Assembly (NCBI GenBank): GCA_020217265.1 | Contig: JAIWOS010000149.1 | Coordinates: 1-10,000, forward strand | Direction: 5' to 3' | Source of the DNA: Thiobacillus sp. | Lineage (GTDB): Bacteria; Pseudomonadota; Gammaproteobacteria; Burkholderiales; Thiobacillaceae | DNA length: 10,000 nt | In this document: positions 1-6,614 of the stretch, piece after piece | Layout of the letters: each line of letters begins with the position of its first letter | Numbering within the stretch: position 1 is the stretch's first letter | The notes under the pieces: generated by a model | Seen by the model: the letters and a program-made list of their open reading frames with translations, nothing else | Databases searched by the model: none | What the model was told of the DNA's origin: nothing | Program-made: the position numbers and the translations under genes

Positions 1-1
1 T

Positions 2-985
2 TCAGAATTCGGTACGAATGTCCCGGTTCAGGAGGGCATCGACCGCCTCGGCAGCCGGCAGCTGCTCGTAGAGGATGCGGCAGACCGCGCGGGTGATCGG
101 CATGTCCACCCCCTGCCGCGTGGCGAGCGCGTCGACTTCGCGTGCGGTCGGCACGCCCTCGGCGACGTGGCCGAGTTCGGAGAGGATGGCGGGAAGCGGC
201 TGGCCGCCGGCCAGCCGCAGGCCGACCTGGCGGTTGCGCGACAGGTCGCCGGTGGTGGTGAGAATGAGGTCGCCCAGGCCCGACAGCCCCATGAAGGTTT
301 CGGCGTGGCCGCCGAGTCGCACGCCGAGACGGGTCATTTCGGCGAGCCCCCGGGTGATGAGCGCGGCGCGCGCGTTGTGGCCAAGCGCAAGGCCGTCGCA
401 GATGCCGGCGGCGATCGCCATCACGTTCTTCAGCGCGCCGCCGATTTCCACGCCGATCACGTCGTCGTGGGCATAGATGCGCATGCGCTGGCCGGACAAG
501 GCTTCAGCCAAGCGGCGCGCCAGCGCGGCGTCGTGCGCGGCCAGCGTCAGCGCAGTGGGGTAGCCGCGCGCGACTTCGAGCGCGAAGCTGGGGCCGGACA
601 GCACGGCGGCTTGCGCGTCGGGCAGCACTTCGGCGACCAGCTGGTGCGGCAGCAGGCCGCTGCCGGGCTCGAAGCCCTTGCACACCCAGACCAGCGGCGG
701 CAGCGCCGGGCGGCGCGCCAGGGCTTCGAGGGTGGGGCGCAGGCCGTGGCTGGGCACGGAGACGACGATCAGTTCGGCGTGCGCGAGGGCAGCGTCGAAA
801 TCTGTTTCGAACGCGAGCGCGGCGGGCAGCGGGCAGCCGGGCAGGTAACGCGTGTTGACGCGCGTCTCGCGCATGGCGTCGAGTTCTGCGGCGTTGCGGC
901 CCCACAAAACGACTGCGTGCGCGCCGGCCCAGTGCGCGGCGAGCGCCGTGCCCCAGGCTCCCGCGCCCAGTACCGCGAGCCTCAT
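2..985 (-). CDS. gpsA: NAD(P)-dependent glycerol-3-phosphate dehydrogenase
   Basis: Cytosolic enzyme that reduces dihydroxyacetone phosphate to sn-glycerol 3-phosphate, the backbone precursor of phospholipids. The 327-residue product has the usual family length. Residues 5-12 carry the dinucleotide-binding glycine motif (LGAGAWG), residues 101-104 the conserved VCKG segment, residues 130-133 SGPS, and residues 183-188 GGALKN, whose Lys186 is the expected catalytic lysine. NARAA at 204-208 and GLSGLGDL at 233-240 are further family signatures. The reading frame stays open upstream to about 1204, but that extension is arginine-rich shadow translation. The ATG at 985 places the nucleotide-binding motif correctly at the N-terminus. 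Its ATG overlaps the TGA of the SH3 gene upstream (ATGA, 4 bp), so translation is probably coupled. The stop codon lies at the window edge, so the gene is complete. Confidence 0.97.
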   Translation of the reverse strand: MRLAVLGAGAWGTALAAHWAGAHAVVLWGRNAAELDAMRETRVNTRYLPGCPLPAALAFETDFDAALAHAELIVVSVPSHGLRPTLEALARRPALPPLVWVCKGFEPGSGLLPHQLVAEVLPDAQAAVLSGPSFALEVARGYPTALTLAAHDAALARRLAEALSGQRMRIYAHDDVIGVEIGGALKNVMAIAAGICDGLALGHNARAALITRGLAEMTRLGVRLGGHAETFMGLSGLGDLILTTTGDLSRNRQVGLRLAGGQPLPAILSELGHVAEGVPTAREVDALATRQGVDMPITRAVCRILYEQLPAAEAVDALLNRDIRTEF

Positions 986-1419
986 TCGCCCCACGCCTCG
1001 TAGGCCGGCAGCCAGCCGGCGAGCCCGTCGGGGTGCTTCACCGGCAGCCAGCCGGCGGTATCGGGGCCCGTCACGGCGAGCAGCACGCCGCGCGCAGCAC
1101 GGAAGACGACGTCGGCGTCGGCATGCGGCGTCTGGCGCACGCTGGCGGCGTCCACCTTGATCATCACGGTTTTCGGGCCGCCGAGCGCGGCCTTTTCGAC
1201 CCATGCGAGGCGCCCGTCGGGGCCGCGCACCTTGGCCCAGGCATCGGTATCGACGACGATTTCAAGCGGCAGGCCGGCGCCCGCCACCGCCACCTTGCCG
1301 GCGGCAGTCGAGGGCGCGTCGTACAGCAGTGCGGCGCGGCCGGTGCTGCGGTAGTCCAGCGCGTGTGCCGATGCGGACGACGCGAGCAGCAGCGCGACGA
1401 GGGCGGTTCTGGCGATCAA
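982..1419 (-). CDS. Exported bacterial SH3-domain protein
   Basis: Small protein of about 145 residues with an N-terminal signal peptide (IARTALVALLLASSASAHA) and then two SH3-like stretches. The first runs over roughly residues 22-75 and ends in the pattern WAKVRGPDGRLAWVEKAAL. The second, roughly 78-145, has ASVRQTPHADADVVFRAARG followed by GWLPVKHPDGLAGWLP. Bacterial SH3 domains of this type usually bind cell-wall or protein ligands in the periplasm, and the exact role here is unknown. I place the start at the TTG at 1419-1417. It overlaps the secB stop codon, there is no ATG or GTG near the signal peptide, and any earlier start would lie inside secB and spoil the signal peptide. No clear Shine-Dalgarno is visible, so translation probably depends on ribosomes finishing secB. 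The stop overlaps the gpsA start. Confidence 0.8.
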   Translation of the reverse strand: MIARTALVALLLASSASAHALDYRSTGRAALLYDAPSTAAGKVAVAGAGLPLEIVVDTDAWAKVRGPDGRLAWVEKAALGGPKTVMIKVDAASVRQTPHADADVVFRAARGVLLAVTGPDTAGWLPVKHPDGLAGWLPAYEAWGE

Positions 1420-1877
1420 TGCGTCTGCGCGGGCGCGGCCTGTTGCTGCTGCGCCTGTTGTTGCTGCATGAACAGCGCCTCGAAGTTGACCGGGTTCAGG
1501 AGCAGCGGCGGGAAACCGGCGCGCACGACCACGTCGGACACGGTTTCGCGCAGGTAGGGGAAGACGATGTTGGGGCAGCCGATGCCGAGCACCATGGGCA
1601 TCTGGTCGGCCGGCACGTTCTGGATGCGGAAGATGCCGGCTTGCGTGCATTCGACCAGGAACATCGTCTTGTCGCCCGACTTGGCGGTGACGGTGACGGT
1701 GATGCTGGTCTGGTAGACGTCGGGGCCGAGGGCGTGGCTTTCGGTCGACATGTTGACGTCCATCTGCGGCGCTTCGCGCTCCATGAAGATGGCGGGCGCG
1801 TTCGGCACTTCGACCGAGAGGTCCTTCACATAGAGTTTTTCGATGTTGAACACGGGTTGCTGCATTTCGTCGGCCAT
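1416..1877 (-). CDS. secB: Protein-export chaperone SecB
   Basis: Cytosolic homotetrameric chaperone that holds precursors unfolded and delivers them to SecA. The 153-residue product matches the family along its length: FNIEKLYVKDLSVEVPNAP near the N-terminus, a central beta-rich segment with YQTSITVTVTAKSGDKTMFLVE, then QAGIFRIQNVP, and the conserved CPNIVFPYLRETVSDVVVRAGFPPLLLNPVNFEALF. It ends in a glutamine-rich tail (MQQQQAQQQQAAP), as in many beta- and gammaproteobacterial SecB proteins. The start ATG at 1877 has a good Shine-Dalgarno (GGGAGA, 1887-1882) five bases upstream. It is the first gene of a tightly packed set with the SH3 protein and gpsA. A rho-independent-type hairpin sits directly before its ribosome binding site. 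This gene alone does not explain how secB is transcribed past that hairpin. Confidence 0.97.
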   Translation of the reverse strand: MADEMQQPVFNIEKLYVKDLSVEVPNAPAIFMEREAPQMDVNMSTESHALGPDVYQTSITVTVTAKSGDKTMFLVECTQAGIFRIQNVPADQMPMVLGIGCPNIVFPYLRETVSDVVVRAGFPPLLLNPVNFEALFMQQQQAQQQQAAPAQTH

Positions 1878-1889
1878 GGTGTCTCCCTG

Positions 1890-1918
1890 AATAAGAAAAC
1901 CGGAGCCGCAGGCTCCGG
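1890..1918 (-). terminator. Rho-independent terminator after trxC, abutting secB
   Basis: Reading the minus strand there is a perfect 8-bp G/C stem (CCGGAGCC, loop TGC, GGCTCCGG at 1918-1900), followed at once by a U-rich tract (TTTTCTTATT). It begins 24 bases past the trxC stop and ends only about two bases before the secB Shine-Dalgarno. The form is that of an intrinsic terminator for trxC. Because of its position it may also form the 5' leader hairpin of secB mRNA. Confidence 0.8.
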
Positions 1919-1928
1919 GGATGGGTGG

Positions 1929-1934
1929 ATTTTA
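1929..1934 (-). promoter_or_regulatory. Possible -10 box of a secB promoter
   Basis: TAAAAT (minus strand, 1934-1929) matches five of six bases of the sigma-70 -10 consensus. It sits between the trxC stop and the terminator hairpin. Transcription would start near 1922, just before the hairpin. No good -35 box is visible at 16-18 bp, so this is weak evidence. Confidence 0.25.
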
Positions 1935-1942
1935 CACCGGCT

Positions 1943-2371
1943 TCAGTGAACGCCCTGTGACGCCAGCCAGGCTTTCAGGTTGCGCGCGTCCATGGCGCCG
2001 GAGATGCGCGCGGCTTCAATGCCGTTCTTGAACAGGATGAGGCTGGGAATGCCCTTGATGTGGTGGCGCATCGACACCTGCGGCCAGGCCTCGGTATCGA
2101 CCTTGGCAAAACGCACCCGGGTGGCCATTTCGCCCGCCACCTGCTGGAACACCGGCGCCATCATCTTGCACGGGCCGCACCAGCCGGCCCAGAAGTCCAC
2201 CAGCACCGGCAGGCCGGCTTTGGCGATGAAGCGGTCGAAGCTGTCGGCGGTGAGATCCACCGGCTTGCCGGGCAACAGCGGCGCGCCGCATTTGCCGCAT
2301 TTGGGCGCGTCGGCGAGACGCGCGTCGGGCACGCGGTTGACGGCGAGGCAGTGGGGGCAGGCGAGTTCCAT
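1943..2371 (-). CDS. trxC: Thioredoxin 2 (zinc-binding thioredoxin)
   Basis: Cytosolic disulfide reductase. The 142-residue product has the layout of thioredoxin 2: an N-terminal zinc-ribbon extension with two CXXC pairs (Cys5/Cys8 and Cys25/Cys28), then a thioredoxin fold with the active site WCGPC (Cys65 and Cys68). DFWAGWCGPCKMMAP is the expected helix start, and the cis-proline is Pro109 in KGIPSLILFKNG. Thioredoxin 2 proteins of this build are linked to oxidative stress defence and redox control. The start ATG has a Shine-Dalgarno AAGGA on the minus strand near 2384-2380. The gene is followed by an intrinsic terminator, so it is probably a unit of its own upstream of secB. A candidate promoter lies 27-56 bases before the start codon. 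Confidence 0.96.
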   Translation of the reverse strand: MELACPHCLAVNRVPDARLADAPKCGKCGAPLLPGKPVDLTADSFDRFIAKAGLPVLVDFWAGWCGPCKMMAPVFQQVAGEMATRVRFAKVDTEAWPQVSMRHHIKGIPSLILFKNGIEAARISGAMDARNLKAWLASQGVH

Positions 2372-2397
2372 GGCGCAGTCCTTGAAATGGGATGCAG

Positions 2398-2427
2398 ACT
2401 ACATGGTGGCGGGCGGGAAATTTGCAA
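2398..2427 (-). promoter_or_regulatory. Candidate sigma-70 promoter of trxC
   Basis: On the minus strand TTGCAA (2427-2422, four of six -35 bases) and TGTAGT (2403-2398, four of six -10 bases) are separated by 18 bp. This would start transcription about 20 bases before the trxC ATG. The match is modest, but the position between a hairpin and the gene is sensible. Confidence 0.35.
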
Positions 2428-2438
2428 GGCGGTTGCTG

Positions 2439-2461
2439 CCGCCCATGCCTGGCATGGGCGG
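2439..2461 (-). terminator. Strong hairpin after the 367-residue protein gene
   Basis: A perfect 10-bp inverted repeat (CCGCCCATGC, loop CTG, GCATGGGCGG on the plus strand) begins 8 bases past the stop codon of the upstream minus-strand gene. It has no U-tract on the minus strand, so it is not a textbook intrinsic terminator. It may protect the mRNA 3' end or assist termination. Confidence 0.4.
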
Positions 2462-2468
2462 GCGGCGC

Positions 2469-3572
2469 TTACGGGTTGGCAGGCTTGCCGTCTGACGCCT
2501 GCCGGAAGCGCGCGATGAGCATGCGGCTGGCGGCCTGGATTTCCGCGGCTGCCACCTGCTCGAACAGGGCCGGGTCGGCTTCGAGGGTGTACTCCTTGTG
2601 CTTGCCGCCGCTCGCGCCCAGCCCCAGTGCCATCAGCGGGGCCAGCGCGTTGCTGACCTTGCGGTAGCCGCTGGTGCTGTCCTGCATCTCCTTGTGCGAA
2701 ATCGGGTCGGCGACCCGAACGTCGGTCTTGAGATACACGGCGCTGTCGCCTTCCTCGGTGAAATCGCGCACCTTGCTGCCGAAGAAACGCTTGCCGCCAA
2801 AGAGCTTGAAATCGTTTTCGGAATGGCCGGCGCTGCGGAACACCAGGCGCGATTCCTCGGTGACCGCGAGGCCGGGTTTGACCTCCGCCGACGAGAGCAT
2901 TGCCACGGCGGCACCGATCAGGCCGCCGCCCGCCTGCGCGCCCGCCTTGACCCGCGCCGGGCTGACCGTGAGCAGGACCTTGAGGCTAGGCGCGTCGTAC
3001 TTCTTCGCCAGCGCGAGTTCGGCCTTGGGGAGTTCCTTCTGCAGGTCGGCAAACGCCGTGGCAAAGCCGCTGCCGATGCCCTGGCGGTCCTCGTCGGTGC
3101 GGCGCAGGAGCTGATACACCCGGCCGCCGGTCGGCGCGAAAAAGCGTGAAATGCTGTCCTTCGTTTCCAGCGTCTCGCCGGAGGGCTTGCCCACGCGCAG
3201 CACCGGTTCGTATTCCGGCGCCTCAGCCAGCTTGTCCGGGCCGATCACCTCGACGCCGGCGGCCGCCAGGTCGCGCACGAAGCCGGCATACGCCTGATCG
3301 GTCAGCCGCTGCATCAGCGCATCGTCCACACCGGTGAGGTTGACGTAGGCCGAGTTGTTCGAGCCGGTCGATTCGGCGCGGGTCTGGAACTCGACGCGGA
3401 ACTGCGGCACCACCACGCGCTTGAGGCCGGCGAGTTTTTCGAGGCCTTCGCCGTCGGTGTATTCGCCTGCCAGCGATTCGGGTGCGGCTTTCAGATCAAA
3501 GTAGCGGTCGTCCGCCGCGTGCACGGGCGCGGACAGGGCCAGCAGCAAGGGTAACAGATGGATATGGCGCAT
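2469..3572 (-). CDS. Exported protein of unknown function
   Basis: A 367-residue protein that I do not recognise. A clear signal peptide (MRHIHLLPLLLALSAPVHA, cut before ADD) sends it to the periplasm. There is no lipobox cysteine and no C-terminal beta-barrel signature. The mature part looks like a mixed alpha/beta soluble protein: a beta segment KRVVVPQFRVEFQTRAES at 51-68, an alpha segment near 84-104 (DALMQRLTDQAYAGFVRDLA), and a small hydrophobic glycine/alanine stretch at 212-228 (AQAGGGLIGAAVAMLSS). It ends in a predicted amphipathic helix (ALFEQVAAAEIQAASRMLIARFRQ). The start ATG has a strong Shine-Dalgarno (AAGGAG, 3584-3579), which lies in the 14-bp gap after the autotransporter stop. 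The two are therefore very probably one transcript. A role tied to the autotransporter or to the cell envelope is inference from position only. Confidence 0.85.
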   Translation of the reverse strand: MRHIHLLPLLLALSAPVHAADDRYFDLKAAPESLAGEYTDGEGLEKLAGLKRVVVPQFRVEFQTRAESTGSNNSAYVNLTGVDDALMQRLTDQAYAGFVRDLAAAGVEVIGPDKLAEAPEYEPVLRVGKPSGETLETKDSISRFFAPTGGRVYQLLRRTDEDRQGIGSGFATAFADLQKELPKAELALAKKYDAPSLKVLLTVSPARVKAGAQAGGGLIGAAVAMLSSAEVKPGLAVTEESRLVFRSAGHSENDFKLFGGKRFFGSKVRDFTEEGDSAVYLKTDVRVADPISHKEMQDSTSGYRKVSNALAPLMALGLGASGGKHKEYTLEADPALFEQVAAAEIQAASRMLIARFRQASDGKPANP

Positions 3573-3586
3573 CAGGAGCTCCTTCG

Positions 3587-5791
3587 TCAGAAAACGGTTT
3601 TCCAGCTGAGGCTGGCGGATACGCGGGCGTCGTTGCCCTCGCTCGAGCCATAAAGCGAACCCGACAGCACCGAGGCCTTGCCGATGCGCTGGTCGATTTC
3701 CACGCCCAGCCGGCCCCAGCTGCGGGTGTCGTCGGTCGCCGTGAAATTGAACGCGAAGCCGCCCGCGCCCAGCACCGAGCCGTTGACGGCCGCCACGTCG
3801 TTCCGCGCGCCAGCCAGCTCGGCGCTGAGGCGCAGGTCGGTCGCGTCGCTGAGCGCCGTCGTTGCAGTCGCGCCGAGGCGCAACTCGTGGGTGTGTGCGC
3901 GCTGGCCGGCATACGCCACCGGGAAGCTGCCGCCGCTTTCGGTGTAGGCGTCGAGTTCGGTGCGTGCGTAGCCGTAGGCGGCGTAGGGGTTAAGGTTGAA
4001 GCGCCCCAGCCGGGCGGCGTTGCGCTTGTCCACGCGCAGGCGCAAGGCGACGGTGTCGGCATCGGTGTCACCGCTGGAGGCATCGAGAGTGGCGCCGTTG
4101 AGATAGCCGCGGCGGAAGGTGGCGTCCATGCGGCCGGCAAGCCCGGTGACGCTGACGATGAAATCGCGCCTGCGGCCAGGGGCATAGTTGGCTTCGAACA
4201 CAGCGTAGGCGCCGCTGGCACGGGTTTGGCCGCCGAAACTGGAATCCAGGCGAACGCCGTTGGCCCCCAGTCCCAGTCCCAGGCGCAGGCTGGGAGCAAA
4301 GTCGTGGAACACGCCGATCTCGCCCAGCGCCTGCCGGGCGTCGCTGTCGTCGTCGCGGGCGGCGTCGCCCGTGACCCAGACCCCGGTGCCGGCGTCGTCC
4401 GCCAGGCCGGTGTCCATCAGGCTGCGGTGGTGCGCGCCCCACAGGGTGAGCCCATACCGCTGGGCGATGAGACCCAGGTTGTGGCGCCAGGCGGCAAGCG
4501 AAGTGTTGAAATCCGCGAGACCGATGACGCCCGTGCCACCCGTGCCACCCGTGCCACCCGTGCCACCCGTGCCACCCGTACCACCCGTACCACCCGTACC
4601 ACCCGTACCACCCGTACCACCCGTACCACCCGTACCACCCGTGCCGCCCGTGCCGCTGACGCGCGCGATATAGGTTTGCGTGTAGCCGTTGATCTGCCCC
4701 TTGCCGACGACGACGTTGCCGCTGGCGTCCACCGCCACGGCGTCCGTGAAGGTGTTGCTGCCCACCGTCACGCCGTTGGCGGCGAGCCAGTCGCCCACGT
4801 ATTGCATGCCGACGCCATCCTGCCAGCGGAAAGCATAGGCGCCGTTGAAGCTCATGCCGGGAACCGGCCTGTCGGCGTTGCCGACGATGACCGAGCCATC
4901 GGCGTTGATGTCATTGGCCTGGCTGTAGGTGCCGCCCGCCAGCAGGCCGAGCCCTGCCATGCCGCCCGCCTGCGTCCAGCGGAAGGCTTCCTGGGTATCG
5001 CCGGCGGCTGGGCCCTTCGACCAGCCGGTGACCACGTTGCCGTTGGCCGACACGCCGCTGGCGCGGCTGCGCGCCCCGGCGCCGGTATCGCTTGCCAGCA
5101 CGCCTAGCCCCGTCATGCCACCCCCCGCCGTCCAGCGGAAGGCTTCCTCGATGAGTCCCGCAGGATCGAAGGGATCGGTGCGGTAGCCAACGACCGTGGC
5201 CCCGGTGTCGTCCGTGTCGGCGGTGAAGCTGGTTGTGGATGCGCCGCCGTCGAGGTCGACCGGCGCTGCGCCGCCGACCCAGCGCACGGCGTGCCAGCGC
5301 CCTGCCGACGTTAGGCTGTGCCCCGCGACCACGCTGCCGTCGTTGGAGACCGCCGTGGCTTTGCTCGAAGCCGGGAAATACTGGGTAGGCGCAAGGTTGA
5401 GATCGGGCAGGACCGTCATTGCGCCGTTGGTCCAGACGAGCGCATTGGCATCCGCGCTGGCGTAGGTGGGGAGTTCGTAGCCGACGATCACGCTGCCGTC
5501 GGCCGACGCGGCCTGCGCCAGAACGTGCTGGTATCCCGACGTGCCGGCAAGCGCGGTTTTGCCGCCGGCATCGAAGCGGTAGGCGCGGTAGTTGAAGGCG
5601 TCCAAGTGCACCGCACCGACGAGCACATTGCCGTCGTCGGAAAGGCCGAAGGCAGAAGCGCCGATGTTGGAGGGCAAGGTGCCGGGCAGGTCGTCGAGAC
5701 CCGTGATGGAGCCGCCGGCCTGGGCGATACTGGAGGCGACAAGCGTCGCCAGCAGGGAGAGCTGGAAAGGCAGAGTGGTCGTCATGTGCAT
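3587..5791 (-). CDS. Autotransporter with HAF-repeat passenger and Gly-Gly-Thr linker
   Basis: Surface or secreted protein of the type V (autotransporter) pathway, 734 residues. Residues 1-25 are a signal peptide (TTTLPFQLSLLATLVASSIAQA). Residues about 26-380 are the passenger, with seven repeats of the HAF family, each carrying a core like S-x-DG-x-VVG followed about 20 residues later by AFRW. The core motifs lie near residues 51, 97, 149, 194, 248, 296 and 355. Residues about 381-420 are a Gly-Gly-Thr repeat linker. About 435-734 form an autotransporter beta-domain with alternating beta strands that ends in SWKTVF, the terminal aromatic residue expected for BAM-assembled barrels. There is no visible protease motif or RGD motif in the passenger. 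Two ATGs (5791 and 5785) are possible starts, and neither has a Shine-Dalgarno, unlike most neighbours. A copy of the shared inverted repeat lies about 59 bp upstream. The ligand or activity is unknown. Confidence 0.9.
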   Translation of the reverse strand: MHMTTTLPFQLSLLATLVASSIAQAGGSITGLDDLPGTLPSNIGASAFGLSDDGNVLVGAVHLDAFNYRAYRFDAGGKTALAGTSGYQHVLAQAASADGSVIVGYELPTYASADANALVWTNGAMTVLPDLNLAPTQYFPASSKATAVSNDGSVVAGHSLTSAGRWHAVRWVGGAAPVDLDGGASTTSFTADTDDTGATVVGYRTDPFDPAGLIEEAFRWTAGGGMTGLGVLASDTGAGARSRASGVSANGNVVTGWSKGPAAGDTQEAFRWTQAGGMAGLGLLAGGTYSQANDINADGSVIVGNADRPVPGMSFNGAYAFRWQDGVGMQYVGDWLAANGVTVGSNTFTDAVAVDASGNVVVGKGQINGYTQTYIARVSGTGGTGGTGGTGGTGGTGGTGGTGGTGGTGGTGGTGGTGGTGVIGLADFNTSLAAWRHNLGLIAQRYGLTLWGAHHRSLMDTGLADDAGTGVWVTGDAARDDDSDARQALGEIGVFHDFAPSLRLGLGLGANGVRLDSSFGGQTRASGAYAVFEANYAPGRRRDFIVSVTGLAGRMDATFRRGYLNGATLDASSGDTDADTVALRLRVDKRNAARLGRFNLNPYAAYGYARTELDAYTESGGSFPVAYAGQRAHTHELRLGATATTALSDATDLRLSAELAGARNDVAAVNGSVLGAGGFAFNFTATDDTRSWGRLGVEIDQRIGKASVLSGSLYGSSEGNDARVSASLSWKTVF
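4533..4649 (-). repeat. Thirteen 9-bp tandem repeats encoding (Gly-Gly-Thr)n
   Basis: On the plus strand there are five copies of GTGCCACCC, then seven of GTACCACCC, then one GTGCCGCCC, with no interruption. The unit is three codons long, so a change in copy number keeps the frame and alters only the length of the linker between passenger and barrel. The seven identical GTACCACCC copies in one block point to recent expansion by slippage or unequal exchange. Confidence 0.97.
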
Positions 5792-5841
5792 GTGAGAGGG
5801 GCAGGCAATTGGTGTTGCAGTCTGGATGCGCGTGAAGCTGC

Positions 5842-5858
5842 CTCCCGTGTTCGGGGGG
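5842..5858. promoter_or_regulatory. Inverted-repeat site C, upstream of the autotransporter
   Basis: In gene-sense (minus-strand) orientation it reads CCCCCCGAACACGGGAG, identical to site A (7292-7308) at 13 of 17 positions, including an unbroken CCCCCGAACA. Its centre is about 59 bp before the autotransporter ATG. Together with its flanks (5838-5861) it could also fold into a 10-bp hairpin 23 bases past the stop of the PEP-CTERM gene. Without a U-tract, that hairpin is a weaker explanation than an operator, but the two are not exclusive. Confidence 0.5.
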
Positions 5859-5883
5859 CAGCAGGTTTGGTGGGCGCTTCGGG

Positions 5884-6525
5884 CTACAGCGCTTTGCGCC
5901 GGCGTACGGCGAAGCCGACGAGGCCGAGCCCGGCCAGCATCAACGCGCCGGTGTGCGCCTCCGGGACGGTGGCGACGTGGCCCTGCACATCCAGTTCGAA
6001 CAGATAGCCCCAGTGCGGCGAGCCGGCGTTGACCGTGTAGCGCACATAGCGGGCACTGACGCCGCTTGCGAGGCTGCCGTTCGCCACGTCGAACACGGCG
6101 CCCCAGTCGTCGGCACGCGCGGCCGTGCCCGAACCTCCGGTGTGCAGCAGGTTGGGTTCGGCGTGGTAGCCGCTGACGGCCAGTGGGGTCCAGTTGGTGC
6201 CGTTGACGCTGGCCGAGAGGGTGAAGGGTTCGTTGGTGTTCTGCCAGGCGTAGAGATCGATCCGGTCGAGCACGTAGGCGGCGCCGAAATCCACCTGCAC
6301 CCAGCCGGCGTAGGTGCCGGAGTTCCAGGCATTGAAGCCGGTGTTGCCGGTGAGTCCGTAATCGTCATCGATGATGTTGCTGGCGTCGTATCTGGCGTTG
6401 CCGCAGCCCTGGTAGCAGGCGCTGGCGCTGGCGGTCGCGCCGGGCAGGTCGGTGAGTTCGAGCGCGTGCGCGATGCTCGCGGGCAGGAGCAGGGCCAGCA
6501 GGGCGGGCAGGGTGTGGCGGGTCAT
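5884..6525 (-). CDS. Discoidin-like secreted protein with PEP-CTERM sorting signal
   Basis: A 213-residue exported protein. Residues 1-22 form a signal peptide (RHTLPALLALLLPASIAHALE). The mature part resembles an F5/8 type C (discoidin, galactose-binding-like) domain. Supporting segments are YDASNIIDDDYG at 46-57, GWVQVDFGAAYVLDRIDLYAWQNTNEPFTLSASVNGTNWTPL at 74-115 and ARYVRYTV at 158-165, with a possible disulfide between Cys37 and Cys41. Such domains usually bind carbohydrate or lipid. The C-terminus is a PEP-CTERM-type tail: VPEA (187-190), a hydrophobic segment GALMLAGLGLVGFAV and the basic end RRRKAL. In known systems an exosortase handles such tails. The usual third motif residue is proline, and here it is alanine. 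No exosortase is in the window. The start ATG has a GAGGA Shine-Dalgarno. Site B lies about 70 bp upstream. Confidence 0.9.
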   Translation of the reverse strand: MTRHTLPALLALLLPASIAHALELTDLPGATASASACYQGCGNARYDASNIIDDDYGLTGNTGFNAWNSGTYAGWVQVDFGAAYVLDRIDLYAWQNTNEPFTLSASVNGTNWTPLAVSGYHAEPNLLHTGGSGTAARADDWGAVFDVANGSLASGVSARYVRYTVNAGSPHWGYLFELDVQGHVATVPEAHTGALMLAGLGLVGFAVRRRKAL

Positions 6526-6585
6526 GGGAAGTCCTCGTTGTGGTTGTTCAACGAGGCCAGATTACCGGCCGCGCCGGGCTGCGGG

Positions 6586-6608
6586 CATCCCCTGACCGGG
6601 GGTGTCGG
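6586..6608. promoter_or_regulatory. Inverted-repeat site B, upstream of the PEP-CTERM gene
   Basis: In gene-sense (minus-strand) orientation the 17-base core is ACCCCCGGTCAGGGGAT (6603-6587). Extended to 23 bases (6608-6586), it is identical to site A at 19 positions, including the flanking CCGA. The centre is about 70 bp before the PEP-CTERM start codon, in the 89-bp gap after the response-regulator gene. A weak -10-like TAATCT (minus strand, 6564-6559) lies 22 bases downstream. Inferred operator of the neighbouring response regulator. Confidence 0.55.
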
Positions 6609-6614
6609 CGTTTC

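Noticed and set aside
167..1003. Plus-strand frame of 278 codons opposite gpsA
   Set aside because: Composition of an antisense shadow; gpsA on the minus strand has all family motifs.
986..1204. N-terminal extension of gpsA in the same frame
   Set aside because: Arginine-rich sequence that overlaps the SH3 gene; the Rossmann motif should be at the N-terminus, which the ATG at 985 gives.
2439..2461. Hairpin considered as a fourth copy of the shared operator motif
   Set aside because: Its arms (CCGCCCATGC/GCATGGGCGG) do not match the ACCCCC-N5-GGGGGT pattern, and the spacing differs.
4533..4649. Tandem repeats considered as a CRISPR array or intergenic satellite
   Set aside because: Units are 9 bp with no spacers, and they are in frame within the autotransporter gene.
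3482..5107. Long plus-strand open frame (541 codons) opposite the autotransporter
   Set aside because: Low-complexity Ala/Gly/Val/Arg composition and repeated Ala-Thr-Arg from the antisense of the 9-bp repeat; it is explained by high GC and the real gene on the other strand.
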